Source of the DNA: Ochotona curzoniae
Lineage: Eukaryota > Chordata > Mammalia > Lagomorpha > Ochotonidae
Direction: 5' to 3'
Assembly: GCF_017591425.1 (NCBI RefSeq)
Contig: NW_024465751.1
Location: 1,860,001-1,924,000 of the forward strand
Length of the DNA: 64,000 bases
Below the pieces are notes generated by a model. It had not been told where the DNA came from and ran no database searches. It saw nothing but the letters and a program-made list of their open reading frames with translations. Positions 11,419 to 22,425 of this stretch are shown in pieces (positions within the stretch are counted from its first letter, which is position 1; every line of letters begins with the position of its first letter). A program made the translations under genes and the position numbers.

Positions 11419-13584
11419 CAGAGTGCTAACTTCTGCTTCCAGCAGTGTCCTGTCCCCTCTGTGAGGTCGCTGGATGGATGGGGACCCCTTCAGAAGGAAC
11501 CAGCACCTCCCGCCGGGCGTTGGCCTTGGGCTCAGGTCATTCTCTCTCTTGCCCGTCTGTGTTTGGCGCAGCTCTTTTGTGTCTCTGTAATCAAATATTA
11601 CACAGGCCACAGTTCCCAGTCCCTGCTTCTCAGTGGGATTCCGCAGGGATCGGCAGTGGCGGGGCTGGAGGCCACGGCTGGCCCGCCTCCTTCCCTGTAC
11701 TGAAGCCAGTGTCAGAGCTATTTGCGGTCTGTGATGTCACTCTGCGGGCCGGACCGCCACTGTGGTTTCTGATGTCATCTGCTGTCTGGCTGGACGGTGC
11801 TGGCCCCAGTGTGGCCCCTGGAAAGGGGAGGTCCCTGGAGGCCCCCTCCCCACCTGCTTAGAGAGCTGTGTTCCTGGCCTCAGCCCACAGGAAGCACTGA
11901 GCTAGTCTGAGCAGACGATCCAGGGTTGCAAAAGAGGCAGCTGTCAAGAACAGAACTAGCCCCGGAGGCCTGGGGTCAGGGCACATTTGTAGCCTAGGGA
12001 CCAAGTACTTCCAGATCAGGGTCAGGCCCAGCCTGCCTGCCTCCAGCCACTTACTCTAGCATGGCAAGGCAGTGCACTACAAAGCCAGATTTGCCTGGCA
12101 TTACTGGACTCCACTGGTGAAGTCTGCCTTTCCCCCAGCCCCTGGTGTGCCTCCCTTACCTGCTCCCCACCCCTGGCCTGACAGCAAGCTCCTGCCATTG
12201 AGACACCTCCTCGCAGTCACAACGATGGCCCCGCCAGTTCATCCTCCGAGCACAGAGCAGCCGGCGCCCACCCCCATCCACAGCCCTGCGGTCTGGCAGC
12301 ACCAGGCCAAGCCTTGTCACTGCAGCCAGCTCTGGGCAGGACTTCTACCCCGTCTGTGCTGGGTGAGCTGGGCTCCCACCCCTCACTCCATGTGACTGAG
12401 ACATGAGGGATTCTGTGCAGAAGTGTGCTGGACACTTCCCAGGCAGGAGTCGCCTTGCGTCTGTTGTGTGTCACGAGTCGCCCTCTTCTCCATGTCCCAG
12501 GGCCCGTTTTCTGTCTCCTGGTCTCCAGCATGCTCTGCCAACTTGCTTATCTTTATCTCCCCACCCTCTGTCCCAGCTTGGAGGAGAAGGAAGTAATGAC
12601 CCTTACTGCAAAGATCTAGTCTCCTGTAAAAACTGAGCTGAACTCAGAGAGAAGCGGTGGGCCTGGTGGCCTCCCTGCGGGTGCCCTTGAAGGTCACCAG
12701 CCAACCTTTCTTGCTTCCTCTGCTTGAGCTTGACTGTTTCACTGTCTAAGCCATCACACACTGAAACATTTGACCCAGTGTTAATGATCATGAGCAAGAG
12801 AGAAAGGGGGATGCAGGCGGGACTGACTTTGGTACCCTGGTATGTGAGACCACAGCCAGAGGACTCTGAGCCCGAAGTGCTTGGGAGTAACCTGCTGTAG
12901 ACACAGAAGTAACACACGGGCTGGTGCCACACTCTTTCCCCCGTCTCCCTGCCACCACCCACCCAGGGCCACCACCTACTACACGACTGTGAGGGATGGC
13001 ATCTGGAATGGACTGGGGATGTGTATGCAGTGTCTAATTTATGGAGTCTTTATGAAAAGCTGGGCTCTGGAACATTCCTGGACTCCCATCCCATGGGACA
13101 TGCCTAGCTTCCGTGCATTCTGCCTCTGATGTCACTCACTTAGGGCAACTTACCCTGTCTGGCCACGCTTGGAGCCTGTGATCTTCTTTCAGTCCCCACA
13201 ACAGCTCCAAGCAAGTGCTCATGTTCACTCCACATTTGGCAGTCAATTCAAGCAAGCCTCTGAAAGGCTGCTGGGGAAGGTGGGGAGCAGAGCGAGAGGC
13301 GGCAGGGGTTGGCCGCTGAGTCCCCGCTGTGGCTGGCGCTCACTTTCCAAGCTTGGGACTGGAACCCGTAGCCTCTACCTCCTTGTGCTGTGCTGCCCTC
13401 CATGGGAACTACCATGTCATGGACTTCCACACAGGCATGTGAGTTTACGCCAACTTCCAGAACGGAGCTGACAGCAGGTGCACACAAGCCTTGGCTCTTC
13501 TCCTTCCACATAGGGCCTTATTCTCCTTATTCATGCCTCTCTGCCCATAACACCCTTTCCCCAGCTCTTCCATAGTGGGTCATA
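11419..13584. other. Intergenic, no gene recognised
   Basis: GC-rich unique sequence with no recognisable exon, RNA gene or repeat. Confidence 0.5.
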
Positions 13585-13597
13585 ATGGGTCAGACTC

Positions 13598-13632
13598 ATC
13601 GCTTCTCGGCCTTTTGGCTAAGATCAAGTGTA
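13598..13632 (+). pseudogene. Truncated U2 snRNA retropseudogene
   Basis: Thirty-five bases match the 5' end of U2 snRNA (nucleotides 1-35) with no mismatch to the sequence I know. They begin ATCGCTTCTCGGCC and end AAGATCAAGTGTA. The match then stops abruptly, so the branch-point-pairing region and all of the 3' half are missing. TGGGTCAGACTCA occurs on both sides (13586-13598 and 13633-13645), a 13-14 bp target-site duplication. There is no poly(A) tail. This is the form of the 3'-truncated tailless retropseudogenes that the L1 machinery makes from small RNAs. It cannot encode a working snRNA. Confidence 0.93.
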
Positions 13633-13874
13633 TGGGTCAGACTCACACACACAAGCACACAGAGATGTCACCTCCGCAGGGAGGTGACTCCAGCACCCAC
13701 TCTTCCCATGACACTGACCTCTGGCCTGGCCCAGAATTGGATGCATATAATGTTTGTGGAGCAATGGAGAAGGGCCAGGAAGGAGGGACTGTAGGCACCT
13801 CCAGAGTGGGGGAGCCCTCACGAATGCCTGCTTGAATCAAAAAGGAATGCAGGAGATAATCTTCAAGTGTTCGG

Positions 13875-14040
13875 AGCTAGGATCTGGATTAAGGTTAGGA
13901 TTAGGGCTAGGGGTTAGTTTAGGGTTTGCTGTTATGGTGACTGTGAGGGTATGAGTTAAGGTTAAGTTTAGGGCTAAGGGTGAGGGCTAGGGGTTCGTTC
14001 AGGGCTGTGGTATGGAGTTCGGGTGAGCGTGAAGGTTAGA
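13875..14040 (+). repeat. Degenerate telomere-like repeat
   Basis: GGATTAAGGTTAGGATTAGG, then GCTAGGGGTTAGTTTAGGG, GAGTTAAGGTTAAGTTTAGG and similar hexamer variants of TTAGGG run for about 165 bp in one orientation. Units are too mixed to be a functional telomere array. It could be an old interstitial telomeric insertion or a TTAGGG-like simple repeat. Confidence 0.8.
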
Positions 14041-14044
14041 AGCA

Positions 14045-15555
14045 GCAAACGTCTCAAATGTTGGCGCTCTCCATTTCAGCAGAATGAGTCCCAGCCTCTG
14101 TCACTGGCCGTGGCCTCATCCGCTGACACACTCCAGCAGCCCTGGGTCTTGGCTGTCACACTGGCTGCCACTCACTGTCTAATCTCTAGATGGCAGAAGG
14201 TGGAGTCACCCAGCAGTGCTGGAGGCCAGGGTGTTATGTCACAGCTCTGCAGTGCTGGTGGTCTGTGGGCAGGAACTGGGCACCTTCGTAGGCAGAGGCC
14301 AGACCCTAAAAAAGCAAGAAAGAGAGAAAACAAAAAAAGGAGGCATGCAGAAAGAAGTGATTCTGAACTTCAGAAAAAGAAAACAAAGCAGCGTCGTGAT
14401 GTGGTCTAAATGGAAGTTACTCTGAAACATAGCATGGTTCTAAGAACTGACCAAGACTAATTCACAGGAAATCTTCCAGCCTTGAGGTGTGAAATGGTCC
14501 TCTGGCAGCGCTTAGAGGCTACGTTGTGCATTGGAGAACACGACCCATGGTCCCAGCTGCCGCAAACACTGCTCGCACGTATGCGCAGTTGCGAGGGTTC
14601 ATGGTGTCGCCTGGTTTGGAACTGACCCTCTGGACATGGCATGAAAGAGCTCCATGAGGACACAAGGCCAAGTGGAACTGGCAGTATGAACAGCATGTGG
14701 GAACTTCAAAAGGATCCTGTGAATGAAAGAACTTTCCAAATCACTTGGAAACCTGTGCCCACAGAGGTCTTGAGAATTCAAGTATATATGACAGACGAAA
14801 CATGCAGACAGTTTAGATTTTGTGAGGTTTTGTGAAAAAACAAACAACAAAAACCAGAGACTTGGCATGGATCAGGCCCTTTGGGAAGCATGGCTGTGAA
14901 AGTGTAAGGTGGCTCCGGAATGGAGCTGAAGACGGGGACTCGAGGGGTGTGTGGGTGTGAGCCTGTGCGTTCTGTAATGGCAGGCAAGGAGTGGCTGGGC
15001 ACTTGAGGGACAAGAAAGGGAAGATGCTGTTCAGAGTTATGCAAGTATCCAGAGAAAACAAAAATCACATCATGACCCAACTTGGAAGGTACAGAAGGTG
15101 AGGCTGAACAGTGTCAGCAAGCAAAAATCATCCTTCTCGGAAGGAACTCAGCGGGCCTAGTGTTCAGCTGATGAGTAACCTCCGGGAGACTTCCCCTGTG
15201 TGGAGTTGGGATGGCACACAGGGGACCATGGGAGAGACTTGGTATGTGGGGTTAATCATACGAAATTGTGGATTTAGGAGTTTTCCTGTGGATCTGTTTA
15301 TTCCCAAGGGTTGGTGGAGAGGAATCTATTTAACCAACTTCTTGGGTGGGTTTTAGACCCTATTTGGGGACCCTGAGCTTACAGCCTGGGGTGAGCTGGT
15401 GATAGCTGCTCCCATTTTCTCAACCTCAGTGAAGACCTGGGAAGCCCTGAACTCCTGGCATTGTTGGGGCCACTGTGGACTGGCTGGGAAATGGAGGACC
15501 ACATCTGACACCAACTCCTTATTTCTGTAGTGAAATACTAGGGGTGTGCTACAAC
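14045..15555. other. Intergenic, no gene recognised
   Basis: Unique-looking sequence with a purine-rich patch near 14305-14400. No exon or RNA gene is recognised. Confidence 0.5.
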
Positions 15556-15559
15556 AACA

Positions 15560-16050
15560 AAAAAGATTTATTTGGGCTCATGGTTCTGGAGGTGTAAAGA
15601 TCTAGAGGGTCTCATTTGGAGGTGATGTTCTTCTTTCCTTAATTTTTACTCATTTGAAGAGAGACAGGGAAGACACACACGCCCACACTCACTGCTCTAC
15701 TCGCCAGATGTCCACAGTGGGTGCGAATGGACAAGGCTGAACCCTGGGCTCAGGAGCCCATTCCAGGCCTTCCCCAGCATGGCAAGGATCCTCTCGGTGG
15801 AGCCTTCACTGCTGCCTTCCAGGGCCTGTGTTAGCAGCGAGCTGGAGTCAGGAGCTGGGGCATCACGCCTGGGTATTCAGACGTTGGCATTGCAGCGTCT
15901 TCAGCACTCTCCCTGGCAGAGGCCTGAGGTGGTAGGAAGCACCCCGTCTGTCTACATTCACTGCCACCCTCTCCCCCTCTTCACAAAGTCACCAGGACTC
16001 AATTATGGGGCTGCACCCCAACAACTTAATTCATTCTGAGGCCCTTTGCA
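15560..16050 (-). mobile_element. Possible MaLR-like LTR fragment with inserted SINE piece
   Basis: GGGCTCATGGTTCTGGAGGT (15575-15594) and GTCACCAGGACTCAATTATG followed by GGGGCTGCACCCCAAC (15987-16023) resemble two parts of an old MaLR-type LTR. Between them, 15645-15775 looks like a minus-strand CSINE end (TCATTTGAAGAGAGACAGGG, CGCCAGATGTCCACAGTGGG). The LTR identity is uncertain and the SINE piece is more likely. Confidence 0.4.
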
Positions 16051-16054
16051 CTCC

Positions 16055-17650
16055 ATAATTGGGTTCAGTGTCCACTGCCGTACAGCAGTAACTTGACACC
16101 GAGATTGGCCAGGCCCTTGGCTGACTTGACAATCAACTTCCCTTGGAGAACATCACTTGCCTCATCTTGCCCTGGGTGGTTCCAACTCAAGAGGAAGTTA
16201 CCTACACATGGCCGGAGGGACTCCTACTTAATGTCCTCATTTCCTTTCTGGACTCACACCTTACTAATTCTGAAGTTCCCTCTGGTTCTCAATGGGAGCA
16301 ATTGCCTTCTTTACCTCTGACTTTTGGGTGACCTTGGCCTTGAGGCTAGATGTCCCATGAGCTCCCGACCTTGATACACACACAGGGAAGGGTTTGGCGA
16401 TGCCTTCGTGGCCACCCTGAGACAGAGATAGTTCATCATTCCACTGGCCAAGTGGCTATGGAGCCCTCAAGGAGTGGAGAGCTGGGCCATGCCTGAGGAA
16501 GAGCACCATAGTGGGAGTCCGGGACCCCGAATTCTCAGTGAGAACTGTGGGCCCCGGACGGGCTCTGTCCCTCTCATCCTTCCAGCCCTCCAGAGGGCTT
16601 GGTCTCTACAGCCCTCCTAGTTCCAGCTACCCTAGTTTGTGGACTGCAAGGGCTCTGTGAAGTGGCCTGGCATCTTCTGTATGTAACAGGATGTAGAAAT
16701 GAAATGTTTTCATCTCATTTACTGAGGCTGAGGACAAAGTAGCAGATGTCAGACCACCCAGGCAGGGCTTGCAACAGCGGTGGTATGAGGCTCTTTCCAT
16801 CAACAAAATCCACTGCTCAACCACAACCACGTGGAGGCTGGGGACCACCTGCTGCCACACATAATGCTGGTGGACAAGGTGCTTCGGTGACAATGTGTGC
16901 GGACTTTTTAGGAGTGTTATCAGGAAAACTAGGAAGTGGTTACACCTGAGGTTTGATCCAAGAGCAGGACTACCACAAATACATTGCTTTGCAACAGGTC
17001 AGAGATGCGACACAGACCTTAACTACCTTAAAATCCAGATGTTAACAAGGTGAGCACCTTCCCGTAGGTGTTTGAGGGGGCATCCATTTCCTGCTTTTCC
17101 CAGCTTCCAGGGACTCCCTGTATTCCCAGACCCATGACCTTTTTGTTCATCTTCCAGGCCAGCAACACAAGGCTGAACTCACGTGTTACTCTCCCCAGCC
17201 CTTCCTTCTCTCTCCCTTGCTTCCTTGTTAGGAAACCTGTGATCGCATCGCATGCAACTGGCAGCCACCTTAATGTCAGCTGATTGGCAATTGTAACTCC
17301 ATGCAAGCTTCACTTCCCTGTCCATGACCTTCGTCGCAGGCCTGGAATTACAACACACACAGCTTTGGGGGCCATCATCCTGCCCTCCGGAAATGGGAAA
17401 GAGTGGGAAAAAAACAGAGTTGTTTAACCTGTCTTCAGCTAGCACTTGGTAGCAAACTGAGTTGTATTCGTTCTCCAGGTGAGGGAACTGAGGATGAGAG
17501 GGTGGCATGCATCCTCAGCTATGCTTGGAAGCTTCCTAATCCCCACTTTCCTCCAGGAATCCTTTCCTAATTAGCATGGAGTGTGGCCTGGGTCTTGGGA
17601 GTTTGTAGACACTCCCTAGTGAGTCTCAAAGATTGGCCCCACTGGGAAAC
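16055..17650. other. Intergenic, no gene recognised
   Basis: No exon, RNA gene or clear repeat is seen. Confidence 0.5.
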
Positions 17651-17654
17651 CACT

Positions 17655-17975
17655 GCTGGGCCTGCTCATTTTTTCATTGTATTTCAAAAGCAGAAAAAGA
17701 GACAGAGACAGGGATAAGCTCCCATGTGCTCCTTTGCACCCTGAATGGCTGCAACAGCTGAGGTTGGGCCAGCTTGAAGCTAGGTGCCTGGAACTCAAAT
17801 GCGGTCCCCCACGTGGGAGACTGGGACTCAAGCACTTGAGCCATTACAGATGATTCCCAAGTTGTGTATTAGCAGGAAGCGGAGACTGCAAGCAGAGCTG
17901 GGACTTGCACCCATGTATCTCCATATGGGATAGAAGGGTCCCCAAGTCTTAATCCCTGTTATTAAATGCCCGTCC
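17655..17975 (-). mobile_element. Lagomorph C-type SINE, diverged
   Basis: The reversed CSINE order is visible: TATTTCAAAAGCAGAAAAAG-AGAC near the left, GGTCCCCCACGTGGGAGACT in the middle, and TCTCCATATGGGA plus TTAATCCCTGTTATTAAATG near the right. Length and extra middle sequence suggest two merged or nested copies. Confidence 0.7.
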
Positions 17976-17979
17976 CACC

Positions 17980-18825
17980 CCCACCCCCCCAGAAGGAGAG
18001 GGAGATCTGATACAGAGATGAAGGCCACAGGAAGACAAAGACTGGAGGATCACTGCAAGCCCTGGGACACCTACAGCCACCGGGAACTGGAGAGGCACGG
18101 AGCTGAGCCTTGCAGTGGGCATGACCCTGCTGACACCTGGACTCTGGGTTGTGGGCATTGGGGCCATGATCTGCTCCCGGCTCTGTGTCCCCAGCATCCT
18201 GTCACAGCCCCCAGGCCCAGCCTGATGGAGGGTGGTAGGCAGCACCAGGGAACTTGTGAGCCCCTCCAGCTGCATGCACCCTGGTTTCACCAACCATTCT
18301 GGGCTAACCCTGGGCCACACCAGGACGGCTGCAAGGCCACAGAAGGTAGAAACATCTTTTGTGACAAACACGTGAGCAGCTGTTCCTGCTCTCACGGTTA
18401 GGCATGTGTCAGGAGCAGAAAGAATTTGAACTGAAGATTTGTGCTCACAAATGTGTCCTGTGGGAGGGTGAAATGATAAAATTCAGCTGCTAATCTTGAA
18501 ACCAAATCAACCGACAGCTGGGCCAGCTGTTGCTCCTTGCGCCCGCCCACTCTTTCACAGCCAATCAGGTCTTGGCAATTCTACTTCTTATAAGGGGGCT
18601 TTGGGGCTGTCCCTTGTCCCTGCCTCCATGTTCACACCCCCACAAGGACATGGGCCTAGTCTGTGCTGGTCTCTGGCCTTCACCGGCACATCCTGGTTCC
18701 CCAGCCTGGGGCCTGGTGTGTGACGGGGGCTGTGCATGTGCTCGTATATTGAAAGACTCCCAGGCTCAGGAAGTTAGGTCACAGTTTAGTGTTGCTCAAG
18801 AATTTTGCAAATGAGTGACGCATCA
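17980..18825. other. Downstream flank of TG
   Basis: Sequence just past the TG poly(A) site. No gene or clear repeat is recognised. Confidence 0.6.
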
Positions 18826-18921
18826 TTGCACGTGGATGCTTTATTATCTGTGTGGCCATTTAGAGCAGGAAGTGCTGGGCAGGGAAGGACTTGGCAAGGT
18901 GAGTGGGGACCACAGGGCTGG
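18826..18921 (-). other. TG: Thyroglobulin 3' untranslated region
   Basis: About 96 bases separate the TGA stop from the expected cleavage site. This fits the very short 3' UTR of roughly 100 bases known for human thyroglobulin mRNA. The exact cleavage base is estimated as 12-20 bases past the AATAAA signal. Confidence 0.8.
18840..18845 (-). terminator. TG: TG polyadenylation signal AATAAA
   Basis: A perfect minus-strand AATAAA lies 76 bases past the stop codon, followed by GCATCCACGTGCA. Position and hexamer suit the end of the TG transcript. I see no second canonical signal closer to the stop. Confidence 0.88.
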
Positions 18922-19040
18922 TCACTTGCTGTAGCTCTTGGAACCTGGTTCCTCTTGGAGCTCTCCCTTCAACCCGGATCCAGCCGTTATCAACTCCTCC
19001 TCTTTGTCAGCCTCTGCTGACTGGCCATCCTTGACTCCAG
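18922..19040 (-). CDS. TG: Thyroglobulin exon 48 coding part (C-terminal tail, site C)
   Basis: This exon completes an Ala codon and then encodes 38 residues and TGA (18922-18924). The tail reads GVKDGQSAEADKEEELITAG and ends GSKSYSK. It lies beyond the folded ChEL domain and is acidic and probably flexible. The Tyr three residues from the end aligns with human Tyr2766, hormonogenic site C, which is associated with T3 formation and couples with the same Tyr of the partner subunit. Its context SKSYSK is nearly the human SKTYSK. The acceptor is TCTGTTCCAG|CTG. The middle of the tail is the least conserved part of the whole visible protein, but its length (38 residues after the shared codon) equals human. 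The exon is shorter than 60 codons. Confidence 0.96.
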
Positions 19041-19461
19041 CTGGAACAGAAGGGGCAGGTGCAGGTTGGTCCAGGGCAGACCCAGGCTTCTCCCTGTACC
19101 TGTCCCATTCTCTCTGGACTCTCAGGACTCCCGTTTCTGATGGACATTTCCTGTTTAGATCCTACAGTGGGTTGTCTCTAATGATTGAATCACTAGCTTT
19201 CTGGTCTGGCTGTGGGGCCAGGACAAGGACTTGTGGCACTTGGCCATGCCAGCAAAGAGCCAATGACTCAGACACCAAGAGCAGAGCTGAGAATCTCACA
19301 CACATATTAGCCAGGCTCATGGGAAGGGCATGAGTCCTGCCATTCAGAGCACACAGCACAGGCAGGGCGCCTGGCTCACAGCCAGCAGGTGCTGAGACTG
19401 CAATCAGCCCCACCCCCACCCCAACAGAGGTGAACCTTTCCTGCCCCAGGGGTGTGGTTAC
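19041..19461 (-). other. TG intron 47
   Basis: A 421-bp intron with GT/AG ends. It holds no recognised repeat or RNA gene. Confidence 0.9.
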
Positions 19462-19652
19462 CTGCTGACACCATCAGGGACCGGATGTACTTGGACCAGA
19501 AAGAGCAATCAGCTTGCTTCAGGCCCTGGCGACTGGGCAGTGCGATACTGAACTCCTTGTAGGTCTCGCCTCCAGCTCGAGGGACAAAGTCAGGCCATGG
19601 GGATGCAAAGGCTGGTGCTTTCCTGGAGAATGTGTGAGGGTAGTTGGGGTTC
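19462..19652 (-). CDS. TG: Thyroglobulin exon 47 (end of ChEL domain)
   Basis: This exon encodes 63 full codons (human about 2667-2729), NPNYPHTFSRKAP to SLMVSA, with shared codons at both ends. The acceptor is CTCCCAG|GAA and the donor is TCAGCAG|GTAACC. NPNYP, the WPDFVP run and the C-terminal helix DCSFWSKYI are typical of the cholinesterase-like fold. The Cys at exon residue 49 aligns with human Cys2715 and would pair with the exon 45 Cys. Human NRQGLKKAD reads SRQGLKQAD here. The exon is 191 nt, and its phases fit exons 46 and 48 exactly, with no stop or frameshift. Confidence 0.97.
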
Positions 19653-21085
19653 CTGGGAGAAGGAAGAAACATCCATGAGGGAGACTGGCCTTTTCTTCGG
19701 TCACCAGGATTCTCTTTGTGCTTGTACTGGTCTCCAGAGACCAAGACATGCCTGCTCGTGGGTCAGCCCTTGATCTGGTGGGAGCCGCCCTGCGGGCATG
19801 GTCAGAACTGAGTCTGGAGTTTTCTGAGCTCCCTTTCTCGGGCTTCTCTGGACAAGGGTTTTTCTGGATGGACAGGAGGCCCCGTGTCGCCTCTGTGCTC
19901 ATGACCTCTGATTTGTGTGCCATTTCTGGATGGATGGTCCAAAGCCTGGGGCAGAGGGGTGAGTTGAGAGCCAGGGAGCTTTCCTGCTAATTCCTGGCCA
20001 ATTTCCCCTGCGAGATGATATTGCACTCCCATTCTTGGACCCAGGTTCCTTCTCTAACCGGCTGCCCGGGTCCATCTCCTAAGCACCTGCCAGCCCCAAG
20101 CCAGTGGATGCCCATCAGTGTGCTTGCTCCTGGCTCTGCCTGCTCTAACCATTGCAGCCCTGGCTGCTTTCTTCAGGCTTTAGGGAACATCCTACGCACC
20201 TGCCAAGGCTTTACTTTCATGGCTTTCCCTTAAAGAAGCATGTCCTAAAGCCCTAAGTACAAGAAGTTGTTTCCCACTCAGCTCCCATAACAAACTACAT
20301 TGAGCTTTCTGCTGTCCTGACTCATGCCTTGATCCATCTGTTTCTGGCCTTCAATGATCAGAGCTGGGCTGTGGGCTGTCTTTCCTTTTAACCTTTCCTG
20401 CAGACCTAGCATGGTTCTGGCTTATCAGCGCAATCTGGTCAAAGACAGAAAGGCAACCGAATCACCAGGAGGAGGGAATGGCAGGGCCAGTTTAGGAGGT
20501 GCAGTCAGTAATTATGCTAGTTGGGCCAGAGCAGAGGCAGCTGGGAGTACAGTGGGGCACTGAGCACTTTATGCTGAGTTACACTGAGGCTGGTAACTTA
20601 AGGCAGGGTGCTCTCCTAACCCCTGGGCAGAAAGAGAGTGGGTGTCTTCCCAGTGGTCTGCCCCCCCAGGGGACAAATGGCTGAGACATCTTTGGTCATT
20701 GTAGCTGGAACGGGGTGGGTACCATGGGCCATCTGGTGAGTGGAGGCCAGGGATGCATCGGACATGGCAAGGACAGAGCCAAGCCCGAGTGTCACTGGTG
20801 TCAAAGCTGGGAAACTGATTTCTGGATGATTCAGTCAGATGCAGCTGAACAACTGTGTCGTCTAGTTGGGCAGCTTTCCCTACGGAGCGTCAGCTACACA
20901 GAGGCAACGCTGGCTTGGAGGGGGAGCTAGAGACAGGTGACGAGGGGCCCATGTGGCAGCTGTGGAGAGCAGACTGAGTCCTCGAGACACAATGAGGTCA
21001 CTGCATTTGGAAGAGGCGCGTGCATGAGTGTGTCTGTGTGCACGTGGTGGGGGCAGCACAGGACTCGGGAGAGAGGCCTCCTTAC
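19653..21085 (-). other. TG intron 46
   Basis: A 1.4-kb intron with donor GTAAGG and acceptor CTCCCAG. No repeat is recognised with confidence and no other gene is seen. Confidence 0.9.
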
Positions 21086-21220
21086 CCAGATCGGACGAAG
21101 TTGGAAAAATACTGCATGATCTTCAGAGACAGGCCTTTCTCCTCCAGGGTGAATTGGCCCTCGAGGGCCGGGTAGAAGGGCAGACCAAAGGCGAGTTGCA
21201 CGTCTGTCAGCACGTTCAGG
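21086..21220 (-). CDS. TG: Thyroglobulin exon 46 (ChEL core)
   Basis: This exon encodes 44 full codons (human about 2622-2665), LNVLTDVQLAFGLPF to YFSNFVRS, with one base of a shared Ser codon at the start and two bases of a shared Gly codon at the end. The acceptor is TTGCCCCAG|CCT and the donor is TCTGG|GTAAGG. In acetylcholinesterase the catalytic His sits a few residues before the conserved FGxP motif. Here the aligned stretch is SLNVLTDVQLAFGLP, with no His, so the triad is incomplete as in other thyroglobulins. Helix residues EEKGLSLKIMQYFSNF follow, equivalent to the cholinesterase helix near the dimer interface. Confidence 0.97.
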
Positions 21221-22334
21221 CTGGGGCAACATGGAGAAGAGGGGAGCAAACATGAGAATTCTAAACTGCGAGAGAAATCAAATGAAGCAGAAACCCCATG
21301 TTTCTCCCTAGAGCAAGCCTTTTCCCTCTTAACATGATGCTGTGGGCTTCCTGGTGGGAGTGGGGCGTGCTGGGGCTTGGGCTCAGCCCTCTGCCCGCTG
21401 GCCTCCTTAGGGCAGGCCCAGGCACAGTTGTTGTTGGAGTGGGCCCAGCACAGAGCTCTTGTTAACAGCACTGGGAAGCAAGTTCGCAAGAGCACTTGCT
21501 ACACCCCACCCATGACACTGAGAGCACCACTGCATGGCTGTCTTCATTCAGGGCTGTATCCTTAGCCCTTTCTTGCCAGTCTTCATGGCTGGTATTCACT
21601 GGTCAGCCCACCCTGGCATGGTGACTGGTTCAGAGCTCTTGTCCATAACCCTGTCTGGTACTGCAAAGGACATGCAGTAGGTGGCACAAGATGAGCAGAA
21701 AGACCCAGAAGCCAGGCCAGTGTTCTGAATGGTCTGAGGCCATTGGGTGAGCTCTGTGAGTCTGGGAGGGGCCTCCCAGTCACCTAAGAAAAGAACTTGA
21801 CTTTTCCAAGAGGGGCCCTGGCCCTCTGCTTCAGCGAGGGGAGTCACATTGACACCTGTCTTTGGGGATGAGGTGGCCACACTGAGAACATAATAGCTCT
21901 CCCCCATCTTCTGTAATCTCAGGTGAGGCCTGGCAGTATCAGAAGAATGAATCATGTGATGCAGGATGGAGATTTCCGGTCACATGGTGTCTGGTGACCC
22001 ATCAGTGGGGCTGAAACACACAGGTGATTAATCACACCTATTCGAGTAGCCCTGACCAAAACCTTGGGACACCAGGGCTGGGTGAGCCTCCGTGGCTCGT
22101 GGCATTTCACGCACACAGTCACACATCATGCAGGATGGAGCCACATGTCAGCATCTGGTCGTGTGCCTCTCTTTTTCATCTGCAATCAGTTGGTGTCCTT
22201 TCCCTGTCATCAGCCACGATGTCCCGAGGGCGTCTGGGAGCCCCTGAATGTGTAGCTCGTGTCAGAAGGGGAGAGGTCCTGTGTATAGCTTGAGCCCTCT
22301 GACCTGGCAGGTGTCCCCAGCGGACGGTCAGTGG

Positions 22335-22425
22335 CAGATCAGAAACATGGAACCCAGAGAGGGTCCCTGACTTGCCCAGAGACACACAGCTCATTGAGTG
22401 GCCAAGCAGGATGGGACAGCTTGGG
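22335..22425 (+). mobile_element. MIR fragment
   Basis: AGAAACATGGAACCCAGAGA and CTTGCCCAGAGACACACAGC match the MIR stretch where a control-like GAAACTGAGGC region is followed by CTTGCCCAAGGTCACACAGC. Confidence 0.6.

Noticed and set aside
13598..13632. Functional U2 snRNA gene
   Set aside because: Only the first 35 bases are present, there is no distal 3' box, and the flanks form a target-site duplication.
14305..14400. Lys/Arg-rich ORF that could be a nuclear-protein exon
   Set aside because: The sequence is a simple purine-rich tract. There is no family match and no splice acceptor or donor consistent with an exon.
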